Below the pieces are notes generated by a model. It saw nothing but the letters and a program-made list of their open reading frames with translations. It was not told the DNA's origin and ran no database searches. Of a stretch of 51,649 nucleotides of DNA, positions 15,580 to 23,451 are shown piece by piece; position 1 is the first letter of the stretch; every line of letters begins with the position of its first letter. Made by a program: the position numbers and the translations under genes. The stretch comes from Chloroflexota bacterium. Lineage in GTDB: Bacteria; Chloroflexota; Chloroflexia; Thermomicrobiales; UBA6265. The stretch spans positions 1-51,649 of the forward strand of contig JAEWEG010000069.1 in assembly GCA_023389575.1 (NCBI GenBank). The letters run 5' to 3'.

Positions 15580-16334
15580 GAGGCGGGGAGAACCGCCCCG
15601 GCCACGGAATCGCCCTGAAGGGCGTCCAGCACCTCGCCGGCATCGAGAACGTTGAAGATGTCGTTGTCCTCCACCTCGATCCCGTTCTCGACACTCTGGA
15701 TGATGGGTTCGTAGTGGGCTGGATCGTACATGTCCAGCCCAACCCAGAAGCCAAAGTCTTCGTCGTCGGGGTCGAGCACCATCATCTGGTAGATGACATG
15801 ATCCTCGTTTGGCGCGGCGTCACGCGCGACGATGGCGACCGATTCGCGTGATGCATCCAGCGCGAGGATTTCCGCGTCCGGCGACAGGAAAAGGTTGTTG
15901 ACGAGGAACTCGGGGGTCTTCATGTAGGCGACGACATCGTCGATGGCGATGGTTGGGCTGAGATAGGAGAACCCGAGCGACAGCACGGCGGTGCCGGTAT
16001 CGCTATCGACCAGGAACACGATATCGCCCACGTTGGGTTCGGTGGCCACCGGGCCATCCCAGTAGCCGCCGATGGCGTGTTGGACGAGCGGATCGTCCGG
16101 TTCCCCAACGGTCCATTCCGCCGACCAGGTGATCTCGAGGTTGAACTGCGGGCTGAGGTATTCGCCATCGCCCACCAGGCCGGGATACTCCAACGCGGAG
16201 GCTCCCTCCCCATCCTCGTCCTGTACGTCCTTGAGGCCGTTCTGGTAGGCCAGGGCGGGCGCCGCGGACAGGCCGAAGAGCGCGAGGATCGCCCAGAGCC
16301 GGATGAGATTTCGCCAGGTTCGTGTGATGGTCAT
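15486..16334 (-). CDS. Secreted hypothetical protein
   Basis: The 282-residue protein starts with a clear Sec signal peptide: basic start, L-W-A-I-L-A-L-F-G-L-S-A-A-P-A-L-A, cleavage after A-L-A-Y about residue 30. The mature part is acidic, with Y-L-S-P-Q-F-N-L-E-I-T-W, W-D-G-P-V-A-T-E and D-H-V-I-Y-Q-M-M-V-L-D. I do not recognise the family. The ATG at 16334 gives the signal peptide directly; the frame extends upstream to 16541 without signal-like character. The last 31 codons overlap the 3' end of the convergent MFS gene. Confidence 0.75.
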   Translation of the reverse strand: MTITRTWRNLIRLWAILALFGLSAAPALAYQNGLKDVQDEDGEGASALEYPGLVGDGEYLSPQFNLEITWSAEWTVGEPDDPLVQHAIGGYWDGPVATEPNVGDIVFLVDSDTGTAVLSLGFSYLSPTIAIDDVVAYMKTPEFLVNNLFLSPDAEILALDASRESVAIVARDAAPNEDHVIYQMMVLDPDDEDFGFWVGLDMYDPAHYEPIIQSVENGIEVEDNDIFNVLDAGEVLDALQGDSVAGAVLPASYAVPIRSTEGRNTAVTSTPTSRAEMIASRP

Positions 16335-16617
16335 GGATGTTCCCGTCGCCGGTTCCCGACCGGCCCGTGGTTGTGAAAATCGAGTGGGGAATCGCATGGG
16401 CGCGCGGCGCTGGGCAACGAGCGTGAGACGACGACCCCCGCGGTTACCCGAGGTACTGCTCGACAGTCGATTGCATGGCGCGGCCAACGGCTCGCGAGGT
16501 TCCCCACGGGTTCTCCTCCGGCATGTGGTGGTTCGTGACACCTTCTACAGCAGGGAACGTGGGGACGTAGGCCAGGGTTCCGGTGGCCAACCCCGGAATT
16601 GGAACGTGGACAACAAA

Positions 16618-16649
16618 AACAGGCCGCGGCATTTTCGCCGCGGCCTGTT
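16618..16649 (-). terminator. Intrinsic terminator
   Basis: AACAGGCCGCGGC (16618-16630) and GCCGCGGCCTGTT (16637-16649) form a perfect 13-bp stem with a six-base loop. On the minus strand the stem is followed by TTTGTTGTCC. It lies 31 bases beyond the stop of the small gene at 16681, which it probably terminates. Confidence 0.8.
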
Positions 16650-16680
16650 GCGCCTGTTCGTGATCAGCGGGTTCTGGTGC

Positions 16681-16932
16681 TCAGTCTCCCCAGATGGACG
16701 TGGGATCGGCCACGACCGGGAGCGAGGCGACATCGAACCACATGGCTGGGCCAGCCATCGGATAGATCTCGGGGCGGACGTACATCCATTCGGCGAGCGA
16801 CTGGTCGATTTCGACCAGGCTGGAGCCATCGCCCTGCCAGAGGAACCAATTGCCCGCTTCGTCTTTCAAAAGTAACCGGTGGGTGAAATCTCGGTGGTAA
16901 GCCACCGGTTTCACGTAGGCTGGAAATAGCAT
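16681..16932 (-). CDS. Small hypothetical protein
   Basis: An 83-residue protein rich in aromatic residues: Y-H-R-D-F-T-H-R-L-L-L-K-D-E-A-G-N-W-F-L-W-Q-G-D-G, then I-D-Q-S-L-A-E-W-M-Y. The frame is open to 17091, but the ATG at 16932 is preferred because sequence upstream loses protein-like character and a GGGAT purine run precedes it. A strong terminator lies just downstream. The family is not recognised. The alternating Trp/Tyr pattern suggests a small beta-rich fold. Confidence 0.5.
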   Translation of the reverse strand: MLFPAYVKPVAYHRDFTHRLLLKDEAGNWFLWQGDGSSLVEIDQSLAEWMYVRPEIYPMAGPAMWFDVASLPVVADPTSIWGD

Positions 16933-17396
16933 GGTGCCTGATCCCTTCCCAAACACGTCTTCATCTGGTTGGAATACACGACCAAACAGCGGTATCGGTA
17001 TTCCGATAACCACCTCGCATCCCCAGCATGGCAGGCGCCAACCATTTGTCATCTGTCGAGTGAGAACGCAGCCGCGCCAGGAGCCATCCATCCCCTCGAA
17101 AGGGGGTCAGCCAGGAGTGTATCCAGAGCGATGCTTGCCGCATTCGCCGCCTGGCAGCGCATGGTTCGTACGTTACTGACCCATTTGCAATCCCGTGTGG
17201 CCCAAACTTACCCCTAAGCTCTGGCCTGGATTGCCGACCCCGTCGTTTACCCCAGAAACGACTCTGTCCCGGGCAGCACGCGTTACCGCAACGCTGCAGG
17301 ATTAAACGGTACGGGCTGAACCGCTTTTAATCAACACCACACTATAAAGTGCACTGTGCATACCAGGTATACAAAGATGCTTCACCGTCGTGGCGG
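16933..17396. other. 464-base stretch without a confident gene
   Basis: It may hold the 5' part of the 16681 gene if its start is at 17091. The right half (17320-17375) is locally AT-rich and contains TATAAA (17343-17348) and a small imperfect palindrome with core ATACC-A-GGTAT (17360-17370). That palindrome could be an operator, but nothing ties it to a regulator. No RNA gene was recognised. Confidence 0.4.
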
Positions 17397-17765
17397 CTAG
17401 TTCCCAATGCTTCGGACAAATCGCTCGATGGCCTGGTTGAGTTCGTCGAGGGTTTCCTCCCGGCGATCGGGGGTGGTGTTCATCACACAGCCACGAATGT
17501 GGTCTTCCAGCACCATCATGCCCACCGAGCGAGTGGATGCCATGACGGCCGAGATCTGGGTGAGGATGTCGATGCAGTACTTCTCCTCGTCCACCATCCG
17601 GGAAATCCCGCGGACCTGCCCCTCGATGCGCTTGAGGCGGGCGAGGATCTTGGCCTTGTCCTGATGGTATGAGTGCCCCTGGAACTCGCCGGCGTCGATG
17701 GGCGAGGTGGGGGTACAGCAATCCTTGTCGGTGACGGCGTCGGAAATGGGTACTGGCTGGCTCAT
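17397..17765 (-). CDS. csoR: CsoR/RcnR-family metal-sensing repressor
   Basis: The 122-residue all-helical protein has the CsoR signature: K-A-K-I-L-A-R-L-K-R-I-E-G-Q-V-R-G-I, then Y-C-I-D-I-L-T-Q-I-S-A-V and L-E-D-H-I-R-G-C-V. The Cys...His-x3-Cys set matches the copper(I) ligands of CsoR rather than the nickel set of RcnR. The N-terminal arm also has a C-C pair. CsoR represses copper export genes and lets go when loaded with Cu(I). No copper ATPase or chaperone lies nearby, so its targets are elsewhere. The ATG at 17765 was chosen because earlier in-frame sequence is not family-like. Confidence 0.88.
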   Translation of the reverse strand: MSQPVPISDAVTDKDCCTPTSPIDAGEFQGHSYHQDKAKILARLKRIEGQVRGISRMVDEEKYCIDILTQISAVMASTRSVGMMVLEDHIRGCVMNTTPDRREETLDELNQAIERFVRSIGN

Positions 17766-17894
17766 GTGCGTGATGCTCCCGTGCTGCGATGCGGAAATGC
17801 TACTTCCAGTATGACGCCTCCAGGCCTCGCCACCCATCGGCTATTCGTGCAGGAACCGCCCTCGCCAGAGGCTCCATCCACACCGTCCGAAGCC

Positions 17895-18285
17895 CTTTCC
17901 ACAACGACCGATCCAGCCTGGCACAGGTTGTGACAGCGCCAACGACACCACTGTGCCAGGTTGTCACGAGTGAACGATCACCTGTGGATAAACCTGGGGC
18001 GACTGTGGATAACTTTCGTGGATTGTGGACAACTGGCCCCGTGGGTGGGGGAATTGTCTGGAGAATGGGGATTATTGCTGGTGGACAACGCTGGGAGCCT
18101 TCGTGGATTGGCACAGGTGGCCCAGCACTGGCACAGAACAACCGGGGAGTTTTGGCCTGGTTGTCCACAATGGGAAAGGGCGAAAGCTCGTGCGTGGGAA
18201 TCACGATTTCGGGAGTTATCCCCACTTTCCACACCACTACGGTTAAGACGGTTTTCTCTCTCTTTTAAATCCTATTAACTAAGGG
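17895..18285. other. oriC: Candidate chromosomal replication origin (DnaA-box cluster, oriC)
   Basis: A 562-base non-coding gap contains a dense run of DnaA-box sequences. TGTGGATAA occurs at 17983-17991 and 18004-18012 (both perfect TTATCCACA complements), and TGTGGACAA at 18024-18032, spaced 21 and 20 bases (two helical turns) on one face. GGTGGACAA is at 18080-18088. In opposite orientation are TTGTCCACA (18161-18169), TTATCCCCA (18216-18224) and CTTTCCACA (18225-18233, also 17895-17903). An AT-rich, pyrimidine-biased stretch follows at 18251-18280, a plausible unwinding element. This layout is what a bacterial oriC looks like. dnaA and dnaN are not in the window, and origin function is inferred. 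Confidence 0.7.
17917..17960. repeat. 10-bp inverted repeat at the left of the DnaA-box cluster
   Basis: CCTGGCACAG (17917-17926) and CTGTGCCAGG (17951-17960) are exact reverse complements 24 bases apart. The related words CAGGTTGTGACAG and CAGGTTGTCACG run inward/outward from them. It may be a protein-binding site of the origin region. Confidence 0.5.
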
Positions 18286-18327
18286 CACAGTCACGAACCA
18301 CCGGCAACCCTGTGACACGGACACAGG

Positions 18328-19386
18328 TCAATAGAACATCGTGACCGTTCGGTGATAGGGCTCGGAGGTCGAAGGCAGGTGCTGGCCCTGATTCCAGAGC
18401 AGCCAGTCCACATCGGCCGCGGTGAAGTGGCGGCCGTGGCCGGACAACGCCTGGCGCAGCAATTCGCAGCCCCAGATGGTGGCCGCCCTGATCTCGATCT
18501 CCTCCGCGCCACGCGGCTCCAGGAGCGCGCGGGAGCGGATATGGGCGGCGAGGCCTTCGCCATAGCGAAGGATGCCGAGCTCACGCATGACCTGGGGCAC
18601 CTTGTAGTCGGCGAAGGCGGTGAGCTGGTCGCGGTGGGCAATGGGCATGGATGTGCCCTCCAGGGCCCCCGCGAGGTCCGAGGCGAGGATTTGCGCGCGT
18701 TTGTGGAAGCGGACCACCCTGGCGGTGCGTTTCTCGCCTGGCGGCCACAGGGCGACATCGTTGAACGAGGGCATGAGCTCGACCACGCGCTGGACGATGA
18801 CTGGCGCCGACCGGCCGCATTCCTCGATGAAGTCGGTGAATGGGTGGGCCGAGCCACCGTGGGCGCGGAGCGCGTTTCCCACCTCACGCAGGTTGTTGAC
18901 CCGATCGGCGAGAAGTGGAATGTCGTCCGAGCCGGGTTCAGGGCGCAGGATGCGCCGCGCCTCCCGTTCGTCGACGGATGCCAGCCAGGCCGGATCCCAG
19001 ATTGGGGTACCGGCAAGGGCAGCGTCCCGCAGGGCGATGGCGAGCGCCATGTAGCCGTCGTAGACCTTATTGCCAGATCGTATTCTCCAGCGAAACGTGG
19101 GATCTGGTCCCTGGGCCCAGAAGCAGAAGTTGAGGGCATCGAGCGCGAAGATCCAGCCAATGGTTTGTTCGAGACAGTTGGGCCCGGTTCCGTGGAAGTG
19201 GGTGCCGGCGTCCCATTCCGGTGGGGGAACCTCGTCGGTGGCGAGGCGGCCGGCCAGCCTGTCGATGGCCTGGAGATCGATGGCGACGTGGGTCATCTGG
19301 TCGATGACCGGCGCGCAGGAGGCGAGGATGCCGAGAGGATCGGGTCCGGATTGTCGCCGCATCGCTGGCTGGAGAAACGGGCTCAT
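18328..19386 (-). CDS. Queuosine salvage protein (DUF2419, queuosine 5'-phosphate N-glycosylase type)
   Basis: The 352-residue protein resembles the DUF2419/Qng1 family, which releases queuine from queuosine-5'-phosphate for reuse in tRNA. Family-like stretches are W-D-A-G-T-H-F-H-G, L-D-A-L-N-F-C-F-W, L-A-S-V-D-E-R-E-A-R-R-I-L and F-A-D-Y-K-V-P-Q-V-M-R-E-L-G-I-L-R-Y. The conserved aspartates of A-L-D-A-L-N-F and F-A-D-Y fall where the ribosyl-binding pocket is expected. The ATG at 19386 starts just before the conserved region. Its 3' end lies 42 bases from the AT-rich flank of the origin candidate. A bacterial salvage enzyme suggests the organism scavenges queuosine. Confidence 0.8.
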   Translation of the reverse strand: MSPFLQPAMRRQSGPDPLGILASCAPVIDQMTHVAIDLQAIDRLAGRLATDEVPPPEWDAGTHFHGTGPNCLEQTIGWIFALDALNFCFWAQGPDPTFRWRIRSGNKVYDGYMALAIALRDAALAGTPIWDPAWLASVDEREARRILRPEPGSDDIPLLADRVNNLREVGNALRAHGGSAHPFTDFIEECGRSAPVIVQRVVELMPSFNDVALWPPGEKRTARVVRFHKRAQILASDLAGALEGTSMPIAHRDQLTAFADYKVPQVMRELGILRYGEGLAAHIRSRALLEPRGAEEIEIRAATIWGCELLRQALSGHGRHFTAADVDWLLWNQGQHLPSTSEPYHRTVTMFY

Positions 19387-19451
19387 GGATCGGCGCTCCG
19401 GGGTCGCGCCCGGCTGACGAATGCCAATCTGAACCGGAGGCGCGCGCAATC

Positions 19452-19536
19452 TTGACACTCAGTGCCGCACATTCTACCTTGTGGTCAGCGAATTCAACTG
19501 TATACAGTATCCGATCTCGTTGAGCGGATCGGATAC
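19452..19536 (+). promoter_or_regulatory. Promoter, GntR-like palindrome and leader hairpin upstream of the solute-binding protein
   Basis: TTGACA (19452-19457) is followed after exactly 17 bases by TACCTT (19475-19480), putting the start near 19487. Just downstream is a perfect 12-bp palindrome, ACTGTATACAGT (19497-19508), of the TGTATACA type often bound by GntR-family repressors. A 10-bp perfect stem, GTATCCGATC (19507-19516) with GATCGGATAC (19527-19536), overlaps it. The rest of the 320-base gap down to 19706 shows only the ribosome site. The transcript leader would be about 220 bases long. Confidence 0.55.
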
Positions 19537-19706
19537 GCGGTGTGTTTCGGGACCCAGGCTGAGCAGGTTTCATGGTCGCATGATTCCTGGCGCCACAAGT
19601 CCGAAGCCGTTCAATGAAAGGGTGCCTTGAAGCGGGCGTTCAGGCCGCGGGATTCGCTGGGGGCTCTTCGTCGTTAACGTGTTCGTGTTCAGGCAGGAGT
19701 GACGCA

Positions 19707-21515
19707 ATGGCCGATACCTACGAGAACGAATCGTTTGTCTGTGTGGATTGTGACGACGTGAATAAGATCGCCACGGAAGCCCGCGTGCGGTTCTCCCGGC
19801 GGCAGGCGCTCCAGGGCGCGGCCGCGGTTGGACTGGCCGCCGGTCTTGGCGGAGCGGCGATGGCCGGCGCGCAGGACGCGAGTCCAGCGGCGTCCAGTGG
19901 CGTGATGGTCGATCCGACCGTGAACGAGCCCGCCCAGACCTATCCGCTGGTGAGCGAGCCGACCACGCTGCGCGTGCTGGTGGCGGGGAATCCCACGGTT
20001 GAGGACTACGCGACAAACGAGTTCACCGCCTGGTACGAAGAGCGAACCGGCGTGCATGTGGAATGGGAAGTGGTGCCCTCCGCGACGCCGGCCGAGCGCG
20101 ACGCGGCGCTGAACCTGCGGCTGGCCAGCGGCGAGTACCCCGATGTCATCATGGGCTTCAACCCAACCCCGACCGTGATGCAGATTTACGGTCAGCAGGG
20201 CGTGTTCCTGGCCCTCAACGACCTGATCGAGCAGCACGGCGTGTACATCAAGCGCGCCTTCGCCGACTACCCAACCGCCCAGATCGCGGCGACCGCCTCG
20301 GACGGCAACATCTACGCGCTGCCATACGTCAACGACTGCTTCCACTGCACGATGTCGCAGAAGCTGTGGATCAACCAGGAATTCCTTACCGCCGCCGGGC
20401 TGGAGAAGCCGACGACCACCGACGACTATGCCGAGGTGCTGCGCCAATTCCTGGCGGGCGACCCCAATGGCAACGGACAAGCCGATGAACTGCCGCTCAC
20501 CGGCTCGACGCTGGTCTGGCACGGATTCCTCGACGATTACTTCATGAACTCGTTTATCTATCACCCAGGCAACAAGCTGCGGTTGATCGTGCAGGACGGT
20601 CAGGTCACCCCGATCTACACGCAGGACGCGTGGAAGGAAGGGATCAAGTATCTGGCGAGCTTGAGCAGCGAGAGCCTGCTCGACGCGGAACTCTTCACTC
20701 GCGATCGCGACCAGTTGCGCTCGATTGGCGACGGCGGCGGCGACAATACCGCTCGCATTGGCAGCGTGCCGGCTGGCTGGTTCGGCGAGTTCACGTCGTA
20801 CGATCCTGAGGGCGTTGGCCTGTGGGCGCAGTACACCACCCAGCCACCGCTGCAGGGACCGGGCGGCGTGCAGTACGCCGGGTTCAACCCCTACTCCTCC
20901 TATGGCCTTGGTGAGTTCATCATCACCGACAAGTGCGAGAACCCGGAACTGGCGCTGAAGTGGGGCGACGCACTGGGAGAAATCGAAGCGACGACCCGCT
21001 CCATCCATGGCGTGAAGGGGCGAGACTGGGACTGGGCCAACGAGGGCGACATTGGCATCAATGGCGAGCAGGCGATCTGGAAGAGTATCACCGACATCGC
21101 CAACGTGCCGTCGCAGAATGCCCACTGGTCTCAGGACGGACCGTCGTATCGCTCGAATGCCTACCGGCTGGGCCAGTACGTGCCTGCTGAAATGGCCGAG
21201 TTCGATATCGAAGTGATTCTGTTCAACAAGACCAACGAGGATTACCTGCCATTTGCGCAACCGGAAGACATGACGCTGCCGCCGCTGTACTTCTCCGAAG
21301 ACCAGGCGCAGTTCGTGGCAGAGGTCACGCCGACGATTGAGGCCTACGTCGACGAGACGTTTGCCCGGGCCGTCACCGGCCAGATCGATATCGAGGCGGA
21401 GTGGGAAAACTACAAGGCCTCGCTCGAATCGATGGGCCTCTCGCAGTTCGTGGCCGCCCACCAGGAGGTCTACGACGCGGCTCGCCAGCAGCGAAAGCCG
21501 TTCACCATCTCCTAG
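19707..21515 (+). CDS. Tat-exported extracellular solute-binding protein (ABC transporter type)
   Basis: The 602-residue protein has a twin-arginine signal: S-R-R-Q-A-L-Q-G-A-A-A-V-G-L (30-43) then A-G-A-Q-D-A-S-P. The mature part is a family 1-like solute-binding protein: L-R-V-L-V-A-G-N-P, E-W-E-V-V-P-S-A-T-P-A-E-R, G-E-Y-P-D-V-I-M-G and G-N-G-Q-A-D-E-L-P-L-T-G, typical of sugar or oligosaccharide binders. An unusual 29-residue stretch with C-V-D-C-D precedes the signal. AGGAG sits eight bases before the ATG. No permease or ATPase gene is adjacent, so it is an orphan binding protein whose transporter must lie elsewhere. A terminator follows. Confidence 0.88.
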   Translation: MADTYENESFVCVDCDDVNKIATEARVRFSRRQALQGAAAVGLAAGLGGAAMAGAQDASPAASSGVMVDPTVNEPAQTYPLVSEPTTLRVLVAGNPTVEDYATNEFTAWYEERTGVHVEWEVVPSATPAERDAALNLRLASGEYPDVIMGFNPTPTVMQIYGQQGVFLALNDLIEQHGVYIKRAFADYPTAQIAATASDGNIYALPYVNDCFHCTMSQKLWINQEFLTAAGLEKPTTTDDYAEVLRQFLAGDPNGNGQADELPLTGSTLVWHGFLDDYFMNSFIYHPGNKLRLIVQDGQVTPIYTQDAWKEGIKYLASLSSESLLDAELFTRDRDQLRSIGDGGGDNTARIGSVPAGWFGEFTSYDPEGVGLWAQYTTQPPLQGPGGVQYAGFNPYSSYGLGEFIITDKCENPELALKWGDALGEIEATTRSIHGVKGRDWDWANEGDIGINGEQAIWKSITDIANVPSQNAHWSQDGPSYRSNAYRLGQYVPAEMAEFDIEVILFNKTNEDYLPFAQPEDMTLPPLYFSEDQAQFVAEVTPTIEAYVDETFARAVTGQIDIEAEWENYKASLESMGLSQFVAAHQEVYDAARQQRKPFTIS

Positions 21516-21540
21516 GATCTTCTACGGAATGATCGTAGCG

Positions 21541-21573
21541 AACCGGCCCGGAGGGATTCCCTCCGGGCCGGTT
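21541..21573 (+). terminator. Intrinsic terminator
   Basis: AACCGGCCCGGAGG (21541-21554) and CCTCCGGGCCGGTT (21560-21573) form a 14-bp perfect stem closed by a short loop, followed by TTGCGTGT. It lies 25 bases after the solute-binding protein stop. It may also serve the convergent hydrolase gene, since the reverse strand is likewise stem-forming. Confidence 0.75.
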
Positions 21574-21599
21574 TGCGTGTGAGATAGCGTGCCCTTGCC

Positions 21600-23174
21600 T
21601 TACGGCTCCGGATAGGTGGTGGGAATGATCTCCTCCACCAGGAGGCGATGGAACTCGTCGCGGCCCTCCAGCGCCGTCGAGTGACCGGCGTTCTCGATGA
21701 CCAGCAGTTCCTTGTGGGGCGCCTGGAGGATGGCGAACCATTCCCGGACCAGGCTGGCCCGGCCTTCGAGTTCGGCTTCGCCCAGCATGATGTAGATCGG
21801 CACCTCAAGCGCCGGGACATCGACCCGGAAGTCGACCTCCTGGAGTTGGGGGTACATCACCGAGAACATTTCCAGCGCCCCGGCCAGGAGATTGACCTTC
21901 TCGACGAAGGTGTACTCGCTGGCGAGCACTCCCCATGGGCCGATGCCCGCACGTTCGCCGGCGTCCAGATACGACTGGGGTGGGTCGTAGTCGGGCTCGA
22001 TCAGGGCGTAATGCTCCAGAACCCAGGTGTAGGCCCAGATGTCGGCGTAGGGAGGTTCGCCGAAGTCCAACAACGTGGCGATCATCCCGTCGTCGCCGTT
22101 GCGCTCGGCATGGTTCAACAGGTCGTGGTAGATCAACCGGTCGGTTTCGCGCTGGCTGACCATCTGACCGCTACCAATGAAGGCGTAAAAGAGATCCGGC
22201 CGCTGTTGGACCGCGAGCACGCCGAGCGTGGTGCCCCACGATTCGCCCACCAGGTAGATCTTCTCTTCATCGAACCGGTCACGCAGGTAGTTGGTGAGCT
22301 CGATGGTGTCGGCGACCGCCTGGTCCAGGGTCCAGGTTGAGGCGGGATCGAGCGCCGGTCGCGATTTTCCCGCGCCGCGTTGGTCCCAATTGACGACGAC
22401 CATGTCCTGGGCGACGGTGTCGAACACGGCCCGGGTGAAGGCCATGTCGGATTGGCCCGGGCCGCCACTGAGCCAGAGGAGAACCGGAGCGTCCGGATTC
22501 ACGGCGCGGATGGCAATCCACTGGTCGTGCCCGCCAAGCGGGACGGTGGTGAGTTCCGTCAGGCCGCCGGCGATCTCGTCGCCCTCGGCGTTCGTCAACG
22601 CCGGGATGCTGGCGGGCCAGACGATAAGGACGGCCAGGCCGATCACCGCGATGGTGGGCAGGTAGCCTATCGCGCGGCGGACGTGGCCATGCCGATTCCC
22701 ATATCCGTGCTGGATGGTCCGAGCCAGCGACCGGCCGTAGGCGATGCCAACCAACATGGGCACGATGCCCACGAGGAAGATGAACCCGCGCCCGAGGATG
22801 AACGCCACGATGCCATAGGTCATATCGAACCGTGGGGCATCGAACATGATGCTGTCGCCGGAGCGGAGCACGATTTCAAGGACGGCGACAAACGCGAGTG
22901 GGATGGTGAGCATCGCCCAGCGGGAGCGCGTCGCCAGCCCGGCGATGAACCCGACGACGATGCCCGTCGCCATGAGGATGAGCGCCTGGGACGTGGTAAC
23001 CGGTCCGCGCGGCATGGCTCCGGCGACCAGCAGCGCCGCGACGGCGCTGGTGCCGATGGCGATGGCTGCGGCGATCCATGGCGTAGCCCAGACCCGGTTC
23101 ATGGCGTTGGCGAACGAATTCTGGACGAAGGGTCCCAGATTGGGGTGATTGAGATCGTGGGTGCTTACAGTCAT
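21600..23174 (-). CDS. Proline-iminopeptidase-like alpha/beta hydrolase with multi-helix membrane domain
   Basis: The 524-residue protein joins an N-terminal membrane region of about five or six helices (roughly 30-190) to an alpha/beta hydrolase domain (about 205-524). The hydrolase has the oxyanion-hole motif SGGPG (236-240), W-D-Q-R-G-A-G-K-S (263-271) and the nucleophile elbow G-E-S-W-G with S312. The acid and histidine are likely in I-M-L-G-E-A-E and N-A-G-H-S. The S33 peptidase-like pattern suggests a proline iminopeptidase or related aminopeptidase held at the membrane. The ATG at 23174 was chosen for its GGAAGG site; an in-frame ATG at 23204 lacks one. It stands between convergent and divergent neighbours as a single-gene unit. 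Confidence 0.85.
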   Translation of the reverse strand: MTVSTHDLNHPNLGPFVQNSFANAMNRVWATPWIAAAIAIGTSAVAALLVAGAMPRGPVTTSQALILMATGIVVGFIAGLATRSRWAMLTIPLAFVAVLEIVLRSGDSIMFDAPRFDMTYGIVAFILGRGFIFLVGIVPMLVGIAYGRSLARTIQHGYGNRHGHVRRAIGYLPTIAVIGLAVLIVWPASIPALTNAEGDEIAGGLTELTTVPLGGHDQWIAIRAVNPDAPVLLWLSGGPGQSDMAFTRAVFDTVAQDMVVVNWDQRGAGKSRPALDPASTWTLDQAVADTIELTNYLRDRFDEEKIYLVGESWGTTLGVLAVQQRPDLFYAFIGSGQMVSQRETDRLIYHDLLNHAERNGDDGMIATLLDFGEPPYADIWAYTWVLEHYALIEPDYDPPQSYLDAGERAGIGPWGVLASEYTFVEKVNLLAGALEMFSVMYPQLQEVDFRVDVPALEVPIYIMLGEAELEGRASLVREWFAILQAPHKELLVIENAGHSTALEGRDEFHRLLVEEIIPTTYPEP

Positions 23175-23451
23175 GCCGTACCTTCCTTCACTGGTGAGGT
23201 ACATCCCGAGAAACCATCGAGGTAATGAACGGGTCGCGGCCTGCTGTCATCGCCTGCGAGTATATGAAGGAAGGATTTCAACGGCGTTAACCATTCGGGG
23301 ACGAAAGGTTGCGGAATCGTGCCAGAATCGCGGGTTACGGCCAGGTGGCGCACCAACGCCTCAAGTGAAGGATGCAACGCGAGAGCCAACCCCACTGGGG
23401 TTGGCTCCTTGGCGCTCGAGGATGTGTTGAGAAGTCTGGGTAAGGCTGGCC

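Noticed and set aside
17961..18278. Short open frames across the DnaA-box cluster on both strands
   Set aside because: Composition follows the box repeats; no ribosome sites and no recognisable product.
19689..21461. A 590-codon open frame antisense to the solute-binding protein gene
   Set aside because: Lies inside a well-supported gene and has composition typical of an antisense shadow, with no motif.
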